Shown one piece after another: positions 11,183 to 22,229 of a stretch of DNA of 64,000 bases. The notes under the pieces were generated by a model. That model was not told the origin of the DNA, did not search any database, and saw only the letters and a program-made list of their open reading frames with translations. Position 1 is the first letter of the stretch. The number at the start of each line of letters is the position of its first letter. A program made the position numbers and the translations under genes. Source of the DNA: Crotalaria pallida (lineage: Eukaryota; Streptophyta; Magnoliopsida; Fabales; Fabaceae); the NCBI GenBank assembly GCA_037953625.1, contig CM075653.1, forward strand, positions 2,666,001-2,730,000. The letters are read 5' to 3'.

Positions 11183-12340
11183 TTTTTTTTTATTAAGAAT
11201 AGGTTTTTAGAATTTTTTTAAAGAAAATAAGCATAATCTAATGTGTTTAGTTGTCAATGTAAATTATAATTTTAGATTATATTTTTGGAAAAATAATCAA
11301 AATCTAACATCTCCCTTGTAGGTGCTGTAGATTATTTTTGGTAAGATTATATTCTCAGACTCATGTCATTTTTCTATTCTACCCTTATCAATTCAACAAG
11401 ATTGACTACCTCATTATCACTCCATACATTTTTTGTTAATTTTCTCGTTAAAAAAAATAATATTCTTTACCCTATGCAAATAAAACAAAATATATCAATT
11501 TAAATCTATTTTTCAGTTATGAAACCTAAATATAAACGGATTATAACAGAACTATTTTTAGTTAAGCAACCTAAACATAAACGGATTATACTTTTAACAG
11601 ATTACAATCTTACCATATTATAATCATAAATAAAAGTAATCATAATCTAAATTTACCAATTATAACAAACACACACTAAATTAATCAAATCTTAAAAAAA
11701 GAACTGATGTATTTCATAAATTTAAAAATAATTATTTAATTTTTCAATACAATTTTATTATTTATATTCTCTTATTTGATCCATTGGATAGAAAAAAACT
11801 ATTCATAATAATTACCTTCTCAAAAAAAAATTTTAAAAGAATTAAGTATAATAAAATCCAAAAATATTAATAACATCACTTTCTGTGACTAAAACTTGCT
11901 TAACCTATATGTAAAGTTTAAGTATAATCAAATACAAAAATATTAATCACATCCTTTTCTCTAACGAAAACTTGCTTGACCTATGTGTGATTATGCTGGC
12001 CAAACCGTATAATAAGATTTTCCCAGGTCCTATTAGCAACATCGCCAAATTAATTAGTTATGGTTTGCTTACTTTTACACTCTATTCGCGTCATTGTTTT
12101 TTTTTTTTTTTTTGAATAACAATAACTCAAATTTTATTCAAAATTTGCTAGCCCAAGCATTCAGTCACAGCTTACGTATGAAAATTGAGTTTTAGTTTTC
12201 GGCCTTGATTCCAATCGCATTTTTTTATGGGATTTAGTTGGAAGATTTTTTGATATCTTATAATTGAAAAATGTATTTTTTTCGTTTGATATTTTTATTG
12301 AAAAATACATTTTTAAAGTAAAAAAAAAATGAATTTTTTT
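11183..12340. other. AT-rich non-coding DNA
   Basis: Up to 12032 this is the right end of segment A, with a repeated ACCTAAA(C/T)ATAAACGGATTATA motif at 11520-11590. Beyond 12032 it is unique spacer with a T tract at 12099-12113. No gene is seen. Confidence 0.6.
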
Positions 12341-12344
12341 TTTG

Positions 12345-12540
12345 GATGAATCAGGGTATCCACCCGCGTAATTGGGTGTAATTGGGTGACTAATCCCTCG
12401 CATCACGGTCGGGCCCTTTCGGGGGCGATGCTCCCAGTAAGGCTTGCTCCATTCACATGCGCCTCGGGTACGACTCGAACCCGCGACCACATGCTTAAGG
12501 GACACAAGCCCCTTCCACTTGTGCCAGCCTCCACTGGTAA
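12345..12540 (-). mobile_element. tRNA-derived SINE, minus strand
   Basis: On the minus strand the A box is TGGCACAAGTGG (12515-12526) and the B box GGTTCGAGTCG (12471-12481), followed by a GC-richer body and an A/T tail at the plus-strand left end. AAAATG(A/T)ATTTTTT-like sequences on both sides may be the target duplication. The tRNA-like head is not a functional tRNA because it has no cloverleaf 3' half. Confidence 0.75.
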
Positions 12541-13188
12541 AATGTATTTTTTCAACTTGAAGAGGTCAAAAAATATTCCATCTGAAATTCATAAAAAAAT
12601 AGAAGCTGAGAATAAAACATGGGGACCAAGAACAAAGTCTGCAAACGAAAAACGGAAATGATTTTTGTAAGTCCAGTTTTTTTTAATCAGTTCTAGAAAT
12701 TAATGAGTATGCACTGACGGTATAAAGTTTTTTACATCATCATTTTACCATCCATCATCCGTTTGTATTACTTTAATCTAAAAGTCAACGACCATACATG
12801 GATGAAGGATGAATGATACACACCGATAGTATAAAAAACCTTTATACTATCATTGCATTTTTCATTTTTTATTTTTAATATTCATTTTAAAATTAGGAGT
12901 CAACTTACATACATTTTTACTTCATTCAACGATCTAAAATTTTAAAAACAAGTTTGATGATTTTAATGTCAAATAAATTTGGGATCGGATTACATACATT
13001 TTTATTTTATACTAAGTTGATTCATTAACTCAAAAACAAGTTTGATAAATTTAATGTCCGGTCAATTTTGTTTTTTTTTTAATATTAAAAAATTTAAAAT
13101 TATAAAAAAACAAAATAGGGGGCCATGATATTGATGGGACCTAGTTTGGTTTTTTTTTTAATATTCAAAAAGTTTTTAAATTATTTAA

Positions 13189-13481
13189 AGAAGTGCCAAT
13201 TTAGTTTTTGATGTTTTTTTACTTTACCAACTTAGTCCATGAAAAAGTTATAAATACACATTTAATCCCTCAAAATTTTCAGATGTACCAATTTGGTCTT
13301 TCAAAATTTCGGATGTACCAGTTTAATCCTTTACACGAGGGACCAAGTTAGTATGTAAGAAAATCTTGAGGGACCAAATTGATACATCTGAAAATCATGA
13401 AGGACTAAATGTGTATTTATATATTTTCAAACATTTAATTTATACAGTGAAAAAAATCAATGACTAAATTGGTACTTCACT
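13189..13481. mobile_element. Inverted-repeat MITE just upstream of the OMT gene
   Basis: The left arm (GAAGTGCCAATTTAGTTTTTGATG) is repeated in reverse complement at 13450-13481. Inner arms with AATCCCTCAAAATTTTCAGATGTACC also pair with the right half, so nearly the whole 290 bp folds back. It ends about 140 bp before the OMT start codon and so lies in the promoter region. A short tRNA-like B-box sequence (GGTGTTCGAGTCT, near 13517) sits between it and the gene. Confidence 0.6.
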
Positions 13482-13559
13482 GAAAAAATAAACGGGGGGC
13501 CTGCATTGGAGCCCGGTGTTCGAGTCTGGATGTGTGTCCAGATAACAAAAACTGTTCCC

Positions 13560-13567
13560 CTATAAGT
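13560..13567 (+). promoter_or_regulatory. Possible TATA box of the OMT gene
   Basis: CTATAAGT lies about 60 bp before the ATG at 13623, a usual distance in plants if the leader is short. This is based on the sequence alone. Confidence 0.3.
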
Positions 13568-13622
13568 TCAGTTCATGCAGCAGCTTCAAAATATATGTAG
13601 ATCAAACTTCTACAACACTATT

Positions 13623-14431
13623 ATGGCCACTTCATTAGAATCCAATGGGAATGGTACTGAACAAAAGATTCTTAATAAAGTAGAAAAAGAGGACAGTGAT
13701 TATTATGACACTGCCATGCAATGGGTTTGTTCAATTGTGTTTCCAATGGTTTTGAGGTCAGCAATTGGGTTAGGAGTGTTTGAGATCTTAGCAAAAGCAG
13801 GTGAAGGTGCAAAGCTCTCTGCAAAGGACATTGCAATTGAGATTGGCACCAACAACAAAGAAGCACCAACTATGTTGGAACGTCTTCTAAGGTTGTTGGC
13901 TAGTCACTCCGTGTTGAATTGCCATCTTCCTGATGAAGATCATCATCATCATCATGCACAAAATAATAATAATAATCTCTATAGTCTCACTCCTGCGTCC
14001 AAATGTTTTGTGAGGGATGCTGATGGTTTGTCAGGGGGGTCCATCTTGAATTTAGTTATGGACAAGGTCTTTTATCAAAGCTGGTAAGTTTAATTAATAA
14101 GGTTAATGAAGCATCTTTAATTAAATTCATTTTTGAAATTCATTGAAGTTCTTTAAATGGATTTCGTTCCTTTTTTCACATATTCATAGTTTGTTGCTCC
14201 TCTTATTGGCAATACGTTTAGAGATGGAACCGGTGTTATAAATTGTGATTACAGTCACGATTATAATCCCGTTGTGTTTATTGCGATTACGGACATTGCA
14301 TTTATCGCATCGCAATAGTTGCGATGTGAAAATAAATAATATTTGCACAAATGAAAAAAAGTCTATAGTTATTGGTCTATTTATTGTTTTCATTTATTAG
14401 TAAATTTGCATAATTTGTAATATATTAAAAT

Positions 14432-14466
<35 letters not shown>

Positions 14467-17400
14467 TGCTACCAAATAAGTAAGAAATTCATAAATATAT
14501 CAATTTAAACAAGTTTAAATACATTCATGATAAGCTGCTAACTTAATTACATATTACTATCATACTTTACTTTTACTTAATGAAGTCTTAAGTAACTATA
14601 TAACAAGGCTTACACAGTTGGTAGATGATTGTATTCCTTATTCATGATGTCAAAGGTTCAATCATTGTCGTGAGTATGAAAAAGACTTTATTAGTAGAGG
14701 CAAAACTCATTTTGATAATCTCTACTTCACGAAGGAAATTAGTCTTCAGTTTGAGGATATCCTTGTGGAAAAAAAAACTAATAAGCTCAAATATAAATCT
14801 AAAAATATAATAATTTTTTTATGTGATTTAAACGGTTGTTATGGATCAATAATTACTTTGGACCAATAAATACGTACACTTTCTTCTTCCCGAATCAATA
14901 GTTATCTTTTGAGTGGTCCGACAAGCTTGTTGGTGGGAACGTATTGGAAGGCACACATCCTTACCTCATAATTTATGATATTGTTTAAATACATAATTGC
15001 TCTCCTCATTGTTAATTGATTTTGTTAGAAGAATCCGAGAGTTATTACACATAGGAGAGTTTCTATTGTCACGTAATTTTTGGGAAGCAAATTAAATTTT
15101 CTGGCGGATGTTTTTGCAAAGTATAGTCAAGTGATGCAACTCCAATGTCAAATCTTTGAGCCGACCCTTCTTTTCCGTTAATTAGTATCTCAGCAGATAG
15201 CCTTGGCACCTATGTGTGTATAGGGGGTTTTCTTTGTGGTTTTCTGCTCCGCTTTGTTTTGAGTTTTTTAGCTTGAAAATTGTTAATTGAATATCTACAT
15301 CTAATTTCAACACCTATTATTTTGGGTAAAGAATGATGGCCCTTCAATTTAATTTTTTATTACTTTTCACATCTTTACTTAAAATGATAGGTGTTAGACT
15401 TAAATATTACATGTAAATATTCAAATAATATTACTATTTTTAGCCCTTTTCTCTCATTAAAATAAATTAAAACTCATTAACTAAAGTAAGCAATACACGG
15501 ATCAGCTAACCAGTGCTATTGCTGACTATACTGAATAACTGATCTGTGTATTGCTTGTTTGAGTTGAGCATGATGAGCTTGAATGTGCGAGGATTTAGTC
15601 AATGTTAACATATTACAAAAGCAATGCAATCATAAGATTTTACTTCATGTCAACATTATTATTAGTCAATCTCAACATTATTATATCACACTCTTAAATT
15701 TTTCACATTTTTCTTTCAATCTTTATTTCGTTTTTAATTACTTAATCCTTAAGTGATAATTCATTATTTAATTAAGCAACGATTCTTAATCAATTTTTCT
15801 AATTAATTAATCTTTAAGTAAAGTTTGAAATGTATGAAGGGTAATTGGGTGTTTCTTTTTACGAATTATGTGTGTTGACTCTTATTAGGGGCGAACTAGA
15901 AGGAGCAATCCGAGAAGGTGGTATACCATTCAACAGGGTTCATGGCATGCATGCCTTTGAGTATCCAAGTGTGGATCCAAGGTTCAATGAAGTTTTCAAT
16001 ATGGCTATGAACAGCGACACCACTATAACTATGAAGAGGATTCTTGAAGTCTACAAAGGTTTTGAGCACATCAATAGATTGGTAGATGTTGGTGGTGGTC
16101 TTGGGTTCAATCTCAAATTGATCACTTCCAAATACCCTAATGTTAAGGGTATTAATTTTGACTTGCCTCATGTTATAGAACATGCCCCCACCTATGATGG
16201 TATGATCGATCTATAATTCTTTTACAAATAAAGAAAACAAATGATTAAGAGAATGATAAAATCACTAGTTTGTCATTACTAAATTATTAACCTGTCGATT
16301 ATTCTTATGCTGAAGGAGTGGAGCATGTGGGAGGAGATATGTTTGAGAGCGTGCCTACAGGAGATGTCATTTTTATGAAGGTATGTTACATATTCTATAT
16401 GAGTTTAAGTTTACTAAACTTTGTAGGAAATAATGTCCGATCCATTTAGATTTTCCCAATGCTCAATTCACTTTCTTTTCTTTTTTTTTTTTGAACAATT
16501 CACTTTCTTAATTAGCTCCAAGAAATTTAAAATTTTCAGAAACCTTGTACACCATTTTTTGACCTTCACTCTTATATTTTAGGTAGAAATTAAGAGAACA
16601 CAATTATTATGTGTATATTGTTTTTCCCGAATATAAGAAATGAGCAAAATCTTAATCGTTGAATATTTTATCAATAAGTTAAAATATAAATTAAATATTT
16701 AAAAAAATAATACCATTAAATATAGGAAATAAACAACAAATGAAAAAAAAATGAGAGGATCTCAATTCCCCTAATCCCTATCTTTTCTTTTATTCATAAG
16801 ACTCAAATAAACATGAGTAGACATTAGTTTAAAAAAAAAAAAATTTTGTCGTGTTAAAAATATATCTATAGAGCATATATATAGCAAAACCTTGCTAGTA
16901 CTTGTTTAAACATATAAAAAAATGTTATGAGATTAAATATTTTCATGCAAAATTTTAATGGTTAATAGTTTTAAATACAATTTCAGTCCTAATTTCTCAT
17001 CGTATCCTTGTTTTCTTTTCTCAAAAATTTAACTGTTTGGTTTTAAGTTCTTTTTCTTTCAAAATCCATTAAGAGTTTATTCTTCTTTTATTTTGGTTTT
17101 AGTCTTATTAGGGACCAATTTCTATGGCTTTTGAAATTATAATGATTCAAAATTAAAATTTTTAAATTATAGAACCAAGATAAAAATATATTAAAAAATA
17201 TAAAGATTTTTTATTATTAAAAAACTATAAAGGCTTAAATTATATTCAAACGTATGCATATTATATGGTCGACCGACATCATATATAACTTTGGTGAACC
17301 GAAATTTTGCAGTGGATACTTCATGATTGGAGTGATGAACATTGCTTAAAGCTATTGAAGAATTGCTACAAGGCTATTCCTTATGATGGAAAGATCATTG

Positions 17401-17609
17401 TGGTGGAAACAATCCTTCCCATTGTGCCCGAGACAACAGCTTATGCCAAGAATGCTTATTTTTCTGACCTCTTAATGCTGAGTCAAAATCCGGGAGGGAA
17501 AGAAAGAACCAAACAAGAATTCGTGGAATTGGCAAAAGGATCTGGATTTAATGGCATCAAATTCATATTTCGTGTCAATTGCTTTTGGGTTATGGAGTTT
17601 TTCAAATAG
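13623..17609 (+). CDS. Caffeic acid 3-O-methyltransferase-like SAM-dependent O-methyltransferase, 4 exons
   Basis: Exons are 13623-14083, 15889-16199, 16316-16380 and 17313-17609, joined by GT-AG introns of 1805, 116 and 932 bp. They give an uninterrupted 377-residue protein, near the usual length of about 365 for plant class II OMTs. Exon 1 holds the N-terminal dimerisation domain. Exon 2 has GGIPFNR, GMHAFEY and the SAM site LVDVGGGLG (about residues 218-226; usually GGGTG). Exon 4 has the catalytic His in LHDWSDEHC (about H283) and the supporting acidic residues in VVETILP and GGKER. The family methylates phenolic hydroxyls of lignin or flavonoid precursors in the cytosol; the substrate cannot be told from the sequence. 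The ATG at 13623 is preferred over an in-frame ATG at 13575 because homologous N-termini start MATSLES-like. The His-rich loop (HHHHHH) and Asn run in exon 1 are unusual. It seems functional. Confidence 0.9.
14605..14690 (+). mobile_element. tRNA-like SINE head in OMT intron 1
   Basis: An A-box-like TACACAGTTGGTAGA is followed about 40 bp later by the B-box-like AGGTTCAATCA (14653-14663). A (TA)n run lies upstream at about 14440-14461. The body is decayed and the edges are unclear. Confidence 0.4.
15488..15556 (+). other. Long hairpin in OMT intron 1
   Basis: Arms of 27 nt (15488-15514 and 15530-15556) pair at 23 positions, plus one G-U in RNA, around a 15-nt loop. The outer 18 bp (AAGCAATACACGGATCAG) have a single difference. 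It resembles a small miRNA precursor or a tiny foldback element. No expression evidence is available. Confidence 0.6.
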
Positions 17610-18124
17610 CTAGTATTATATTGGTTCAAATTGTTCTTGTGCAATAATATAAAGTATTGACAACAAATTAAATAATAAGAAATAATATAATGTTCCACCT
17701 TCCAAGAGCCAACTTAATTATTAGAAGCAATATTATTATAATTATACCGATGGTTGAACAGGTTAGAACGAGTATTGTGATAGTGATTTAATGGTTCAAT
17801 TAGTAAAATATTAATTAAATCGTATATCAATGAAATAAGATAATTATTAAATTATTTACAAAATCCAAAGAAGAAACATAATAAAAGAATTCGTTTACAC
17901 AATAAAGCATATCGTTCTAATTGTTCAAGGTACCTTTTCATAATTTCATTTTATAGGGATGATAAGGTAATAATTAAAATAGAGAAAAAAAAAATAAATA
18001 AAGTTGTAGAGTTTTAAATAGGAGTAAATTTATAATGATATAATAATTTTTTTTATAATTTAAGAGTAATAAAAACTTTTCTTGATATACGTGAATAATA
18101 AAGGATGGAGAGAGTAAAAGAATT
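17610..18124. other. AT-rich downstream region of the OMT gene
   Basis: It has AATAATAT-like polyadenylation signals just after the stop codon (17643-17690) and no further frame. The sequence around 17888-17916 recurs at 18475-18503 on the other side of the MITE at 18125. Confidence 0.5.
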
Positions 18125-18472
18125 TGGTTAAATTACGTATTTAGTCCATTACTTTATTTTTCAATTTCAAATTGGTTGCTTATGTTTTGTTTGATATCAT
18201 GTTGGTCTCTCATGTTTCTTTTTGCTATCAAATTGGTCTCTAAGTCATTGTTCATCCTACGTGTCAGCATCACATTGGTCTAGATTTGCAATGTTGGAGA
18301 GAGAAATGACACGTGTGCGTATCTTATTGGTCCACATAGCATGAATAGTGATTTAGGGACGAAATTGACAATGAAAAGAAACGTGAGGGACCAATATGAT
18401 ATCAAAAAAACGTAAATGACCAATTTGAAATTGAAAAATAAGGTAAGGAACCAAATATGTAGTTTATCCCAA
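18125..18472. mobile_element. MITE with about 50-bp inverted termini
   Basis: The left arm reads TTGG..AAATTACGTATTTAGTCC..TTTTTCAATTTCAAATTGGT. The right arm (18416-18472) is its reverse complement with few changes. Inner GTTGGTCTCTCATG and GAGGGACCAATATGATA motifs also pair. This 'fix-length GGGACCAA' type is common in plants and probably Mutator-like. No clean target duplication is seen. Confidence 0.65.
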
Positions 18473-18499
18473 ACAATTCATTTACACAATAAAGCATAT

Positions 18500-18605
18500 G
18501 GTTGTATAGTTTTTGTTCAAGTGGTAAAACGCTGTTTACGTAATGCAAGGGGAGGAGGGTTTGATTCCCACCTCTGTATTTTGTAAAATCAACGAAAACA
18601 TTTTT
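18500..18605 (+). mobile_element. Possible tRNA-derived SINE
   Basis: A-box-like TTGTTCAAGTGGTAAAAC and B-box-like GGGTTTGATTCCC lie about 45 bp apart. There is no clear tail or target duplication. A related piece (TTGTTCAAGG) is at about 17921. Confidence 0.45.
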
Positions 18606-18754
18606 TGACTTGTTTTAACTGGTTCGGTTCGCATGTGGTTTGACGAAACTAACCGATTCGTAAGGAAAAAAAAACATACAAACAAACAAGCCTAGCCTCC
18701 TAGTGTAAAACTTTTAAAACTGAAGTAAGAGTGAAAACGAGAGGCTGCTATTGG

Positions 18755-18976
18755 ACTTTATACAAGTTATGCAATTAATTCGAACATGAAGATGGTTTTG
18801 TGCTATATGAGTCTACACGATAATTATGACTTTAGTCAATAGTGTAACAACCCATGGACTTGTGCTCTCTCTATTTTGTGATTATGTTGTATTGGGATAT
18901 ATAGTCCATTATTTGTATAGCGGTTGAGCACCCCTTGTGCTCCTATTATTCATCTCTTTTGTTTAGGAAAAAAAAC
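18755..18976 (+). mobile_element. Truncated LINE-like retroposon with 13-bp target duplication
   Basis: The identical AGGCTGCTATTGG flanks it at 18742-18754 and 18977-18989. The insert ends in an A-rich tail (GGAAAAAAAAC) and carries GGTTGAGCACCCCTTGTGCTCC, a motif typical of plant L1 3' ends. The 5' end is truncated, so no coding part remains. Confidence 0.75.
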
Positions 18977-19580
18977 AGGCTGCTATTGGTTATTTGGAGT
19001 ATGTTCTTGCTGAAATTAATCGCCTTGATGTCGAGAATGTAACACCCTCATAATCAAGTAGCCTAATTACTAATAATTAGATTGAGATTAATTAGGAGTT
19101 GAAAATTTCAAAATAAAATCCGACAGAGTTTCCTCTTTTTATCGGACTTTTCCAAAATTTACATTTTATGAATCTGTCAGATCAGAGTAAATTAAAACTT
19201 AAACTTAAATACTAAACACAGCCAGAAAATCCTAATGCCCTGATACAAAAATAATACAAGTTATCGGGCTATCAAAACTAATCTATATTAATTACACATT
19301 TTGATTCTAGTTCTCTCAATGCCTAATTTGCACTCCACACCGTGGAGTGTACTCCTGCTCGGCCATGCACAGTGTAAGCTCCATCTTTGTACCTGTATAA
19401 AAAAAGCAAGAAGGGTGGCATGACACAGAACTGAGGAAATAGTGTCTAACAAGGCATAATAACAACTAAGAACAAGTACATTATTCAATCATAATTCATA
19501 ACACACAATACACAATTAATCCTAATCAACTCATTTTTCTTCTCAGTCTTAATCCTATTCTCAATCTTAATTCTCTTGTC

Positions 19581-19844
19581 CACAGGGTCACCTGACCAAC
19601 CTGTGTCCAATTTCCTATCCACAGGGTCATCTGACCAACCTGTGTCCTCTATCACATCCACAGGGTCACCTGACCAACCTGCGATGTGTTCCTAGTCACA
19701 GGGTCACCTGACCAACCTGCAACGTGTTTTCTATTCACAGGGTCATCTAACTAACCTGTGATTTGTCTCTATTATCCTGTCCCCAGGGTCACCTAACCAA
19801 CCTGGGTCTTATCTCAAATCACAGGGTCACTTGACCAACCTGCG
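19581..19844 (-). repeat. Seven copies of a 25-bp dyad at about 39-bp spacing
   Basis: CACAGGGTCACCTGACCAACC-like copies start at 19581, 19620, 19659, 19697, 19736, about 19782 and 19820 (steps 39, 39, 38, 39, 46, 38). Each is an imperfect palindrome with outer CACAGG/CCTGTG and inner GGTCA/TGACC. It takes the same place in this LTR as the 18-bp minisatellite does in the LTR at 419-1971. Confidence 0.85.
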
Positions 19845-19849
19845 ATGGG

Positions 19850-20990
19850 TTTACCTTTTCTATCTCTTTACTCTTACTCCTATTTCGTTTCTTACCTATT
19901 CTTTTTCTCTTTCTATTCTTTTCTTTCCAACTAAATTCTTATTTCCCTTTCCTATCCTCTTGCACTATTCTTAACTCTATCTCAATACCTACTCATTCTT
20001 TATTCTCTTTTAATTCTTACTCTTGTCATTCGTAACTTATTATTTACTAATCCATAACTCACTTCTTTGTTACCATTTTCTAGTTTGTCTTGTGTTTTTC
20101 TACCATTTTCTAATTTCTCTTAGGTTTTTCCTATCAGTAACTTAACCCCTATTTCCTACCTACGTTTTCTATTCTAATCTCTATTAATTCCTAACTCAAT
20201 CTAATTCATCTTAGTCATTCATTTATGTTTAAGTCTTTTAGCTAATCCTAAATTAGATCTATCTTCTATTAACTTCCCCCATGTCTTGACTCACTTTATT
20301 TAGTCTTATCTAGGTCTAATAAACATAAGTCCATTGTTCTTCCTCAACTAATTAATCTAAGGTTCGATCCTATACTTATATGTGCACACCCTTAGCTATT
20401 CACTTATTCTAATTGATTTACCTATTTCTTATTTACTACTTAAGTTCTTTTATTAAAGTTGATTTAACCTCCTAATTTTCCTTTTAATCACTTAGTGTTC
20501 CTTTTCTACTACCCTAAGGTCTAATCCTGTTCTATTAATTTATCTATTTATTACTTACTCTTTAAGTTCTTTCCTTAAGTGTTCCTATTTCTCTTACTAA
20601 CTACTCCTTAGTCCAACAACTCTAACTATCTTCTTATTACTCTATTAAGCTTTCATCTTCTAGTTTTTATATTAGTTTATCACTAACCTATCTTACTTAG
20701 GGATTTACTCAAGCTTCTACCTAGTTCTAACATAAATCTAGCTTATCTAGGGACTTATTAATGTCTCTACACTATACCTTATTTCATACAAGTAACTAGA
20801 ACATACATAAGTACATAACATCACACAAGCATACATTCAACAATCATCGCAACAATTCCTATAATCCCAATTCTAACTACTTAACCCTATTCAAGTATAT
20901 TACCCTAAGGTTTTACATTATTACTACCCATCCCTCCTAGCCATCACTATACTCAAGCTAGAACTCATGCCTTAAAGAACCTGTAATACC
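19850..20990. other. Guanine-poor tract inside the solo LTR
   Basis: The plus strand is almost all T, C and A, with rare G, for over 1 kb; the element's own sense strand is therefore C-poor. There is no reading frame of note. Confidence 0.7.
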
Positions 20991-21825
20991 ACCTCCTTAC
21001 CTCAATGAAGCAAGAGAGATGGAACCTCTAAGTCTTGGCTTGTTCCTCTTGTTCCCTAGATTCCCTTGAAGCTTGCACTTCTTGAGTCCCCTTCACTTGA
21101 TTTTGGGTGTGTGATTCTCCAAGGCTATATAGCTTAGAAAATCAAGAGAGATGATGATGGTGGAGTCGTGTGATGTTGTTGATGATGGGGGTGATGAGAC
21201 TTGATCTTTTGCCCTAGAATTTGGTTGGGTTTTGATGATGAGTATTGATGATGATCTTCTTGGCCCTTGGAGCTTAAAGGGAGAAAACTCCAAGAGTGTG
21301 CGGGAATGAGAGAGGGACGTGTGGTAGGGTGAGTGATGGGGTGGTGTTCTTGCTTCTTGGCTCTTGACTTAGGGCTTGTTGTTGATGATGGAAATTGGGT
21401 TGTGCTCTTGGCTCATGAAGAGAAAGAAGTAGAAATGAATGGGAATAAGTGTTGAGCTCTTGATCATTGACAATGGAGGAAGTGATCTTAGTGAGTGATG
21501 AGGGAGCTTGGTTATGGTGTCTATTGATGAAGATGGGTGGCCCTTGATGGAGGTGGAGGGCGTGTGGTGGTGCAAGTTGGTGGTGAAGAGGTGATGAGCG
21601 CTTAGAGCTCACTTGAGAAGAATAAGAAATGAAGAGGGAACATTAATGAATGAAGGCTCTTGTTGTTGTTGTGTTTATTTGCATGAGAAAGGAAATGAGT
21701 TGTCCTCATTCAATGGCTTCCTCAGGAAGCCTTGGAACATGTGGTGGAGAATGAAGCTTCTCCAAGAAGCTTCCTCTTTTGGCCTTTAATTAAATCTATA
21801 TTTTTTTTTTGTAATAACACGTGTG

Positions 21826-22058
21826 GTAATCGATTACCCGGGTGGTAATCGATTACATCTTCAATTTCACAATTACTTGGCTCTACACAGAAGGCAGGTA
21901 ATCGATTATCTCCCCAAAAATGCAATTCTACGGTTCCTCACAGAATGTAGGTAATCGATTACCTCCTCCAAGGTAATCGATTACATCACTTGATCCATAT
22001 TTAGGGCTTTCTCACAGAATGATAGTAATCGATTACATCCCCTAAGGTAATCGATTAC
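21826..22058 (-). repeat. GTAATCGATTAC palindrome array in the solo LTR
   Basis: Palindromes start at 21826, 21845, 21898 (ending TTAT), 21951, 21973, 22025 and 22047. Three pairs are spaced 19, 22 and 22 bp; one copy has lost its partner. The 21826-21898 and 21951-22025 steps of 72-74 bp match the unit length in the LTR at 6745-7002. Confidence 0.9.
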
Positions 22059-22229
22059 CTCACTTGATTTTCACATATTGATGGTTTTAAACCCTAAGAC
22101 ATTCCTCTTAACTCCTACATACACTCTGGCCATGATTAATTCACTTGACCGTGCTTACTCTTATTATTTCCATTAGCTTAACTTAGAATTATTCTAATTA
22201 AGCTTGGCATTAAAATCAGGGATTTTACA

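Larger units (their letters stand above)
9191..12032. repeat. Duplicated segment A (paralogue of 23527-23943 + 43661-45954)
   Basis: Shared stretches include GTTGTTGTTGGGTGGATACC, GAAGCATATCAAA, CCATTGCTATAAACTCAGAAG and TATGCTGGCCAAACCGTATA, in the same order and orientation. No conserved reading frame is visible. Copy A has a SINE that B lacks. B has the Tat element, a MULE MITE and a Helitron-like end that A lacks. A also has about 144 bp (about 9271-9414) missing in B, with only an AG microhomology at the edges. The gene-free parts hold nothing else I recognise. Confidence 0.85.
19038..22229 (-). mobile_element. Solo LTR of a Tekay-like element, antisense
   Basis: Read on the minus strand it starts TGTAAAATCCCTG and ends GAGGGTGTTACA. 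Like the LTR at 6554-9017 it has GTAATCGATTAC pairs about 170-400 bp from the start, a GC-rich short-repeat block, and a TGCTTTTT..ACAGGT..GGCCGAGCAGG region near the end, in the same order. Neither end is followed by a primer site or a polypurine tract, so it is a solo LTR of about 3.2 kb. The frames inside it show no protein family. Confidence 0.75.

Noticed and set aside
12471..12526. Functional tRNA gene
   Set aside because: A and B boxes are present but no full cloverleaf; the body and tail are those of a SINE.
21274..21612. 112-codon minus-strand frame rich in His, Pro and Ser
   Set aside because: It lies inside the solo LTR, is low-complexity and overlaps other frames of the same kind.
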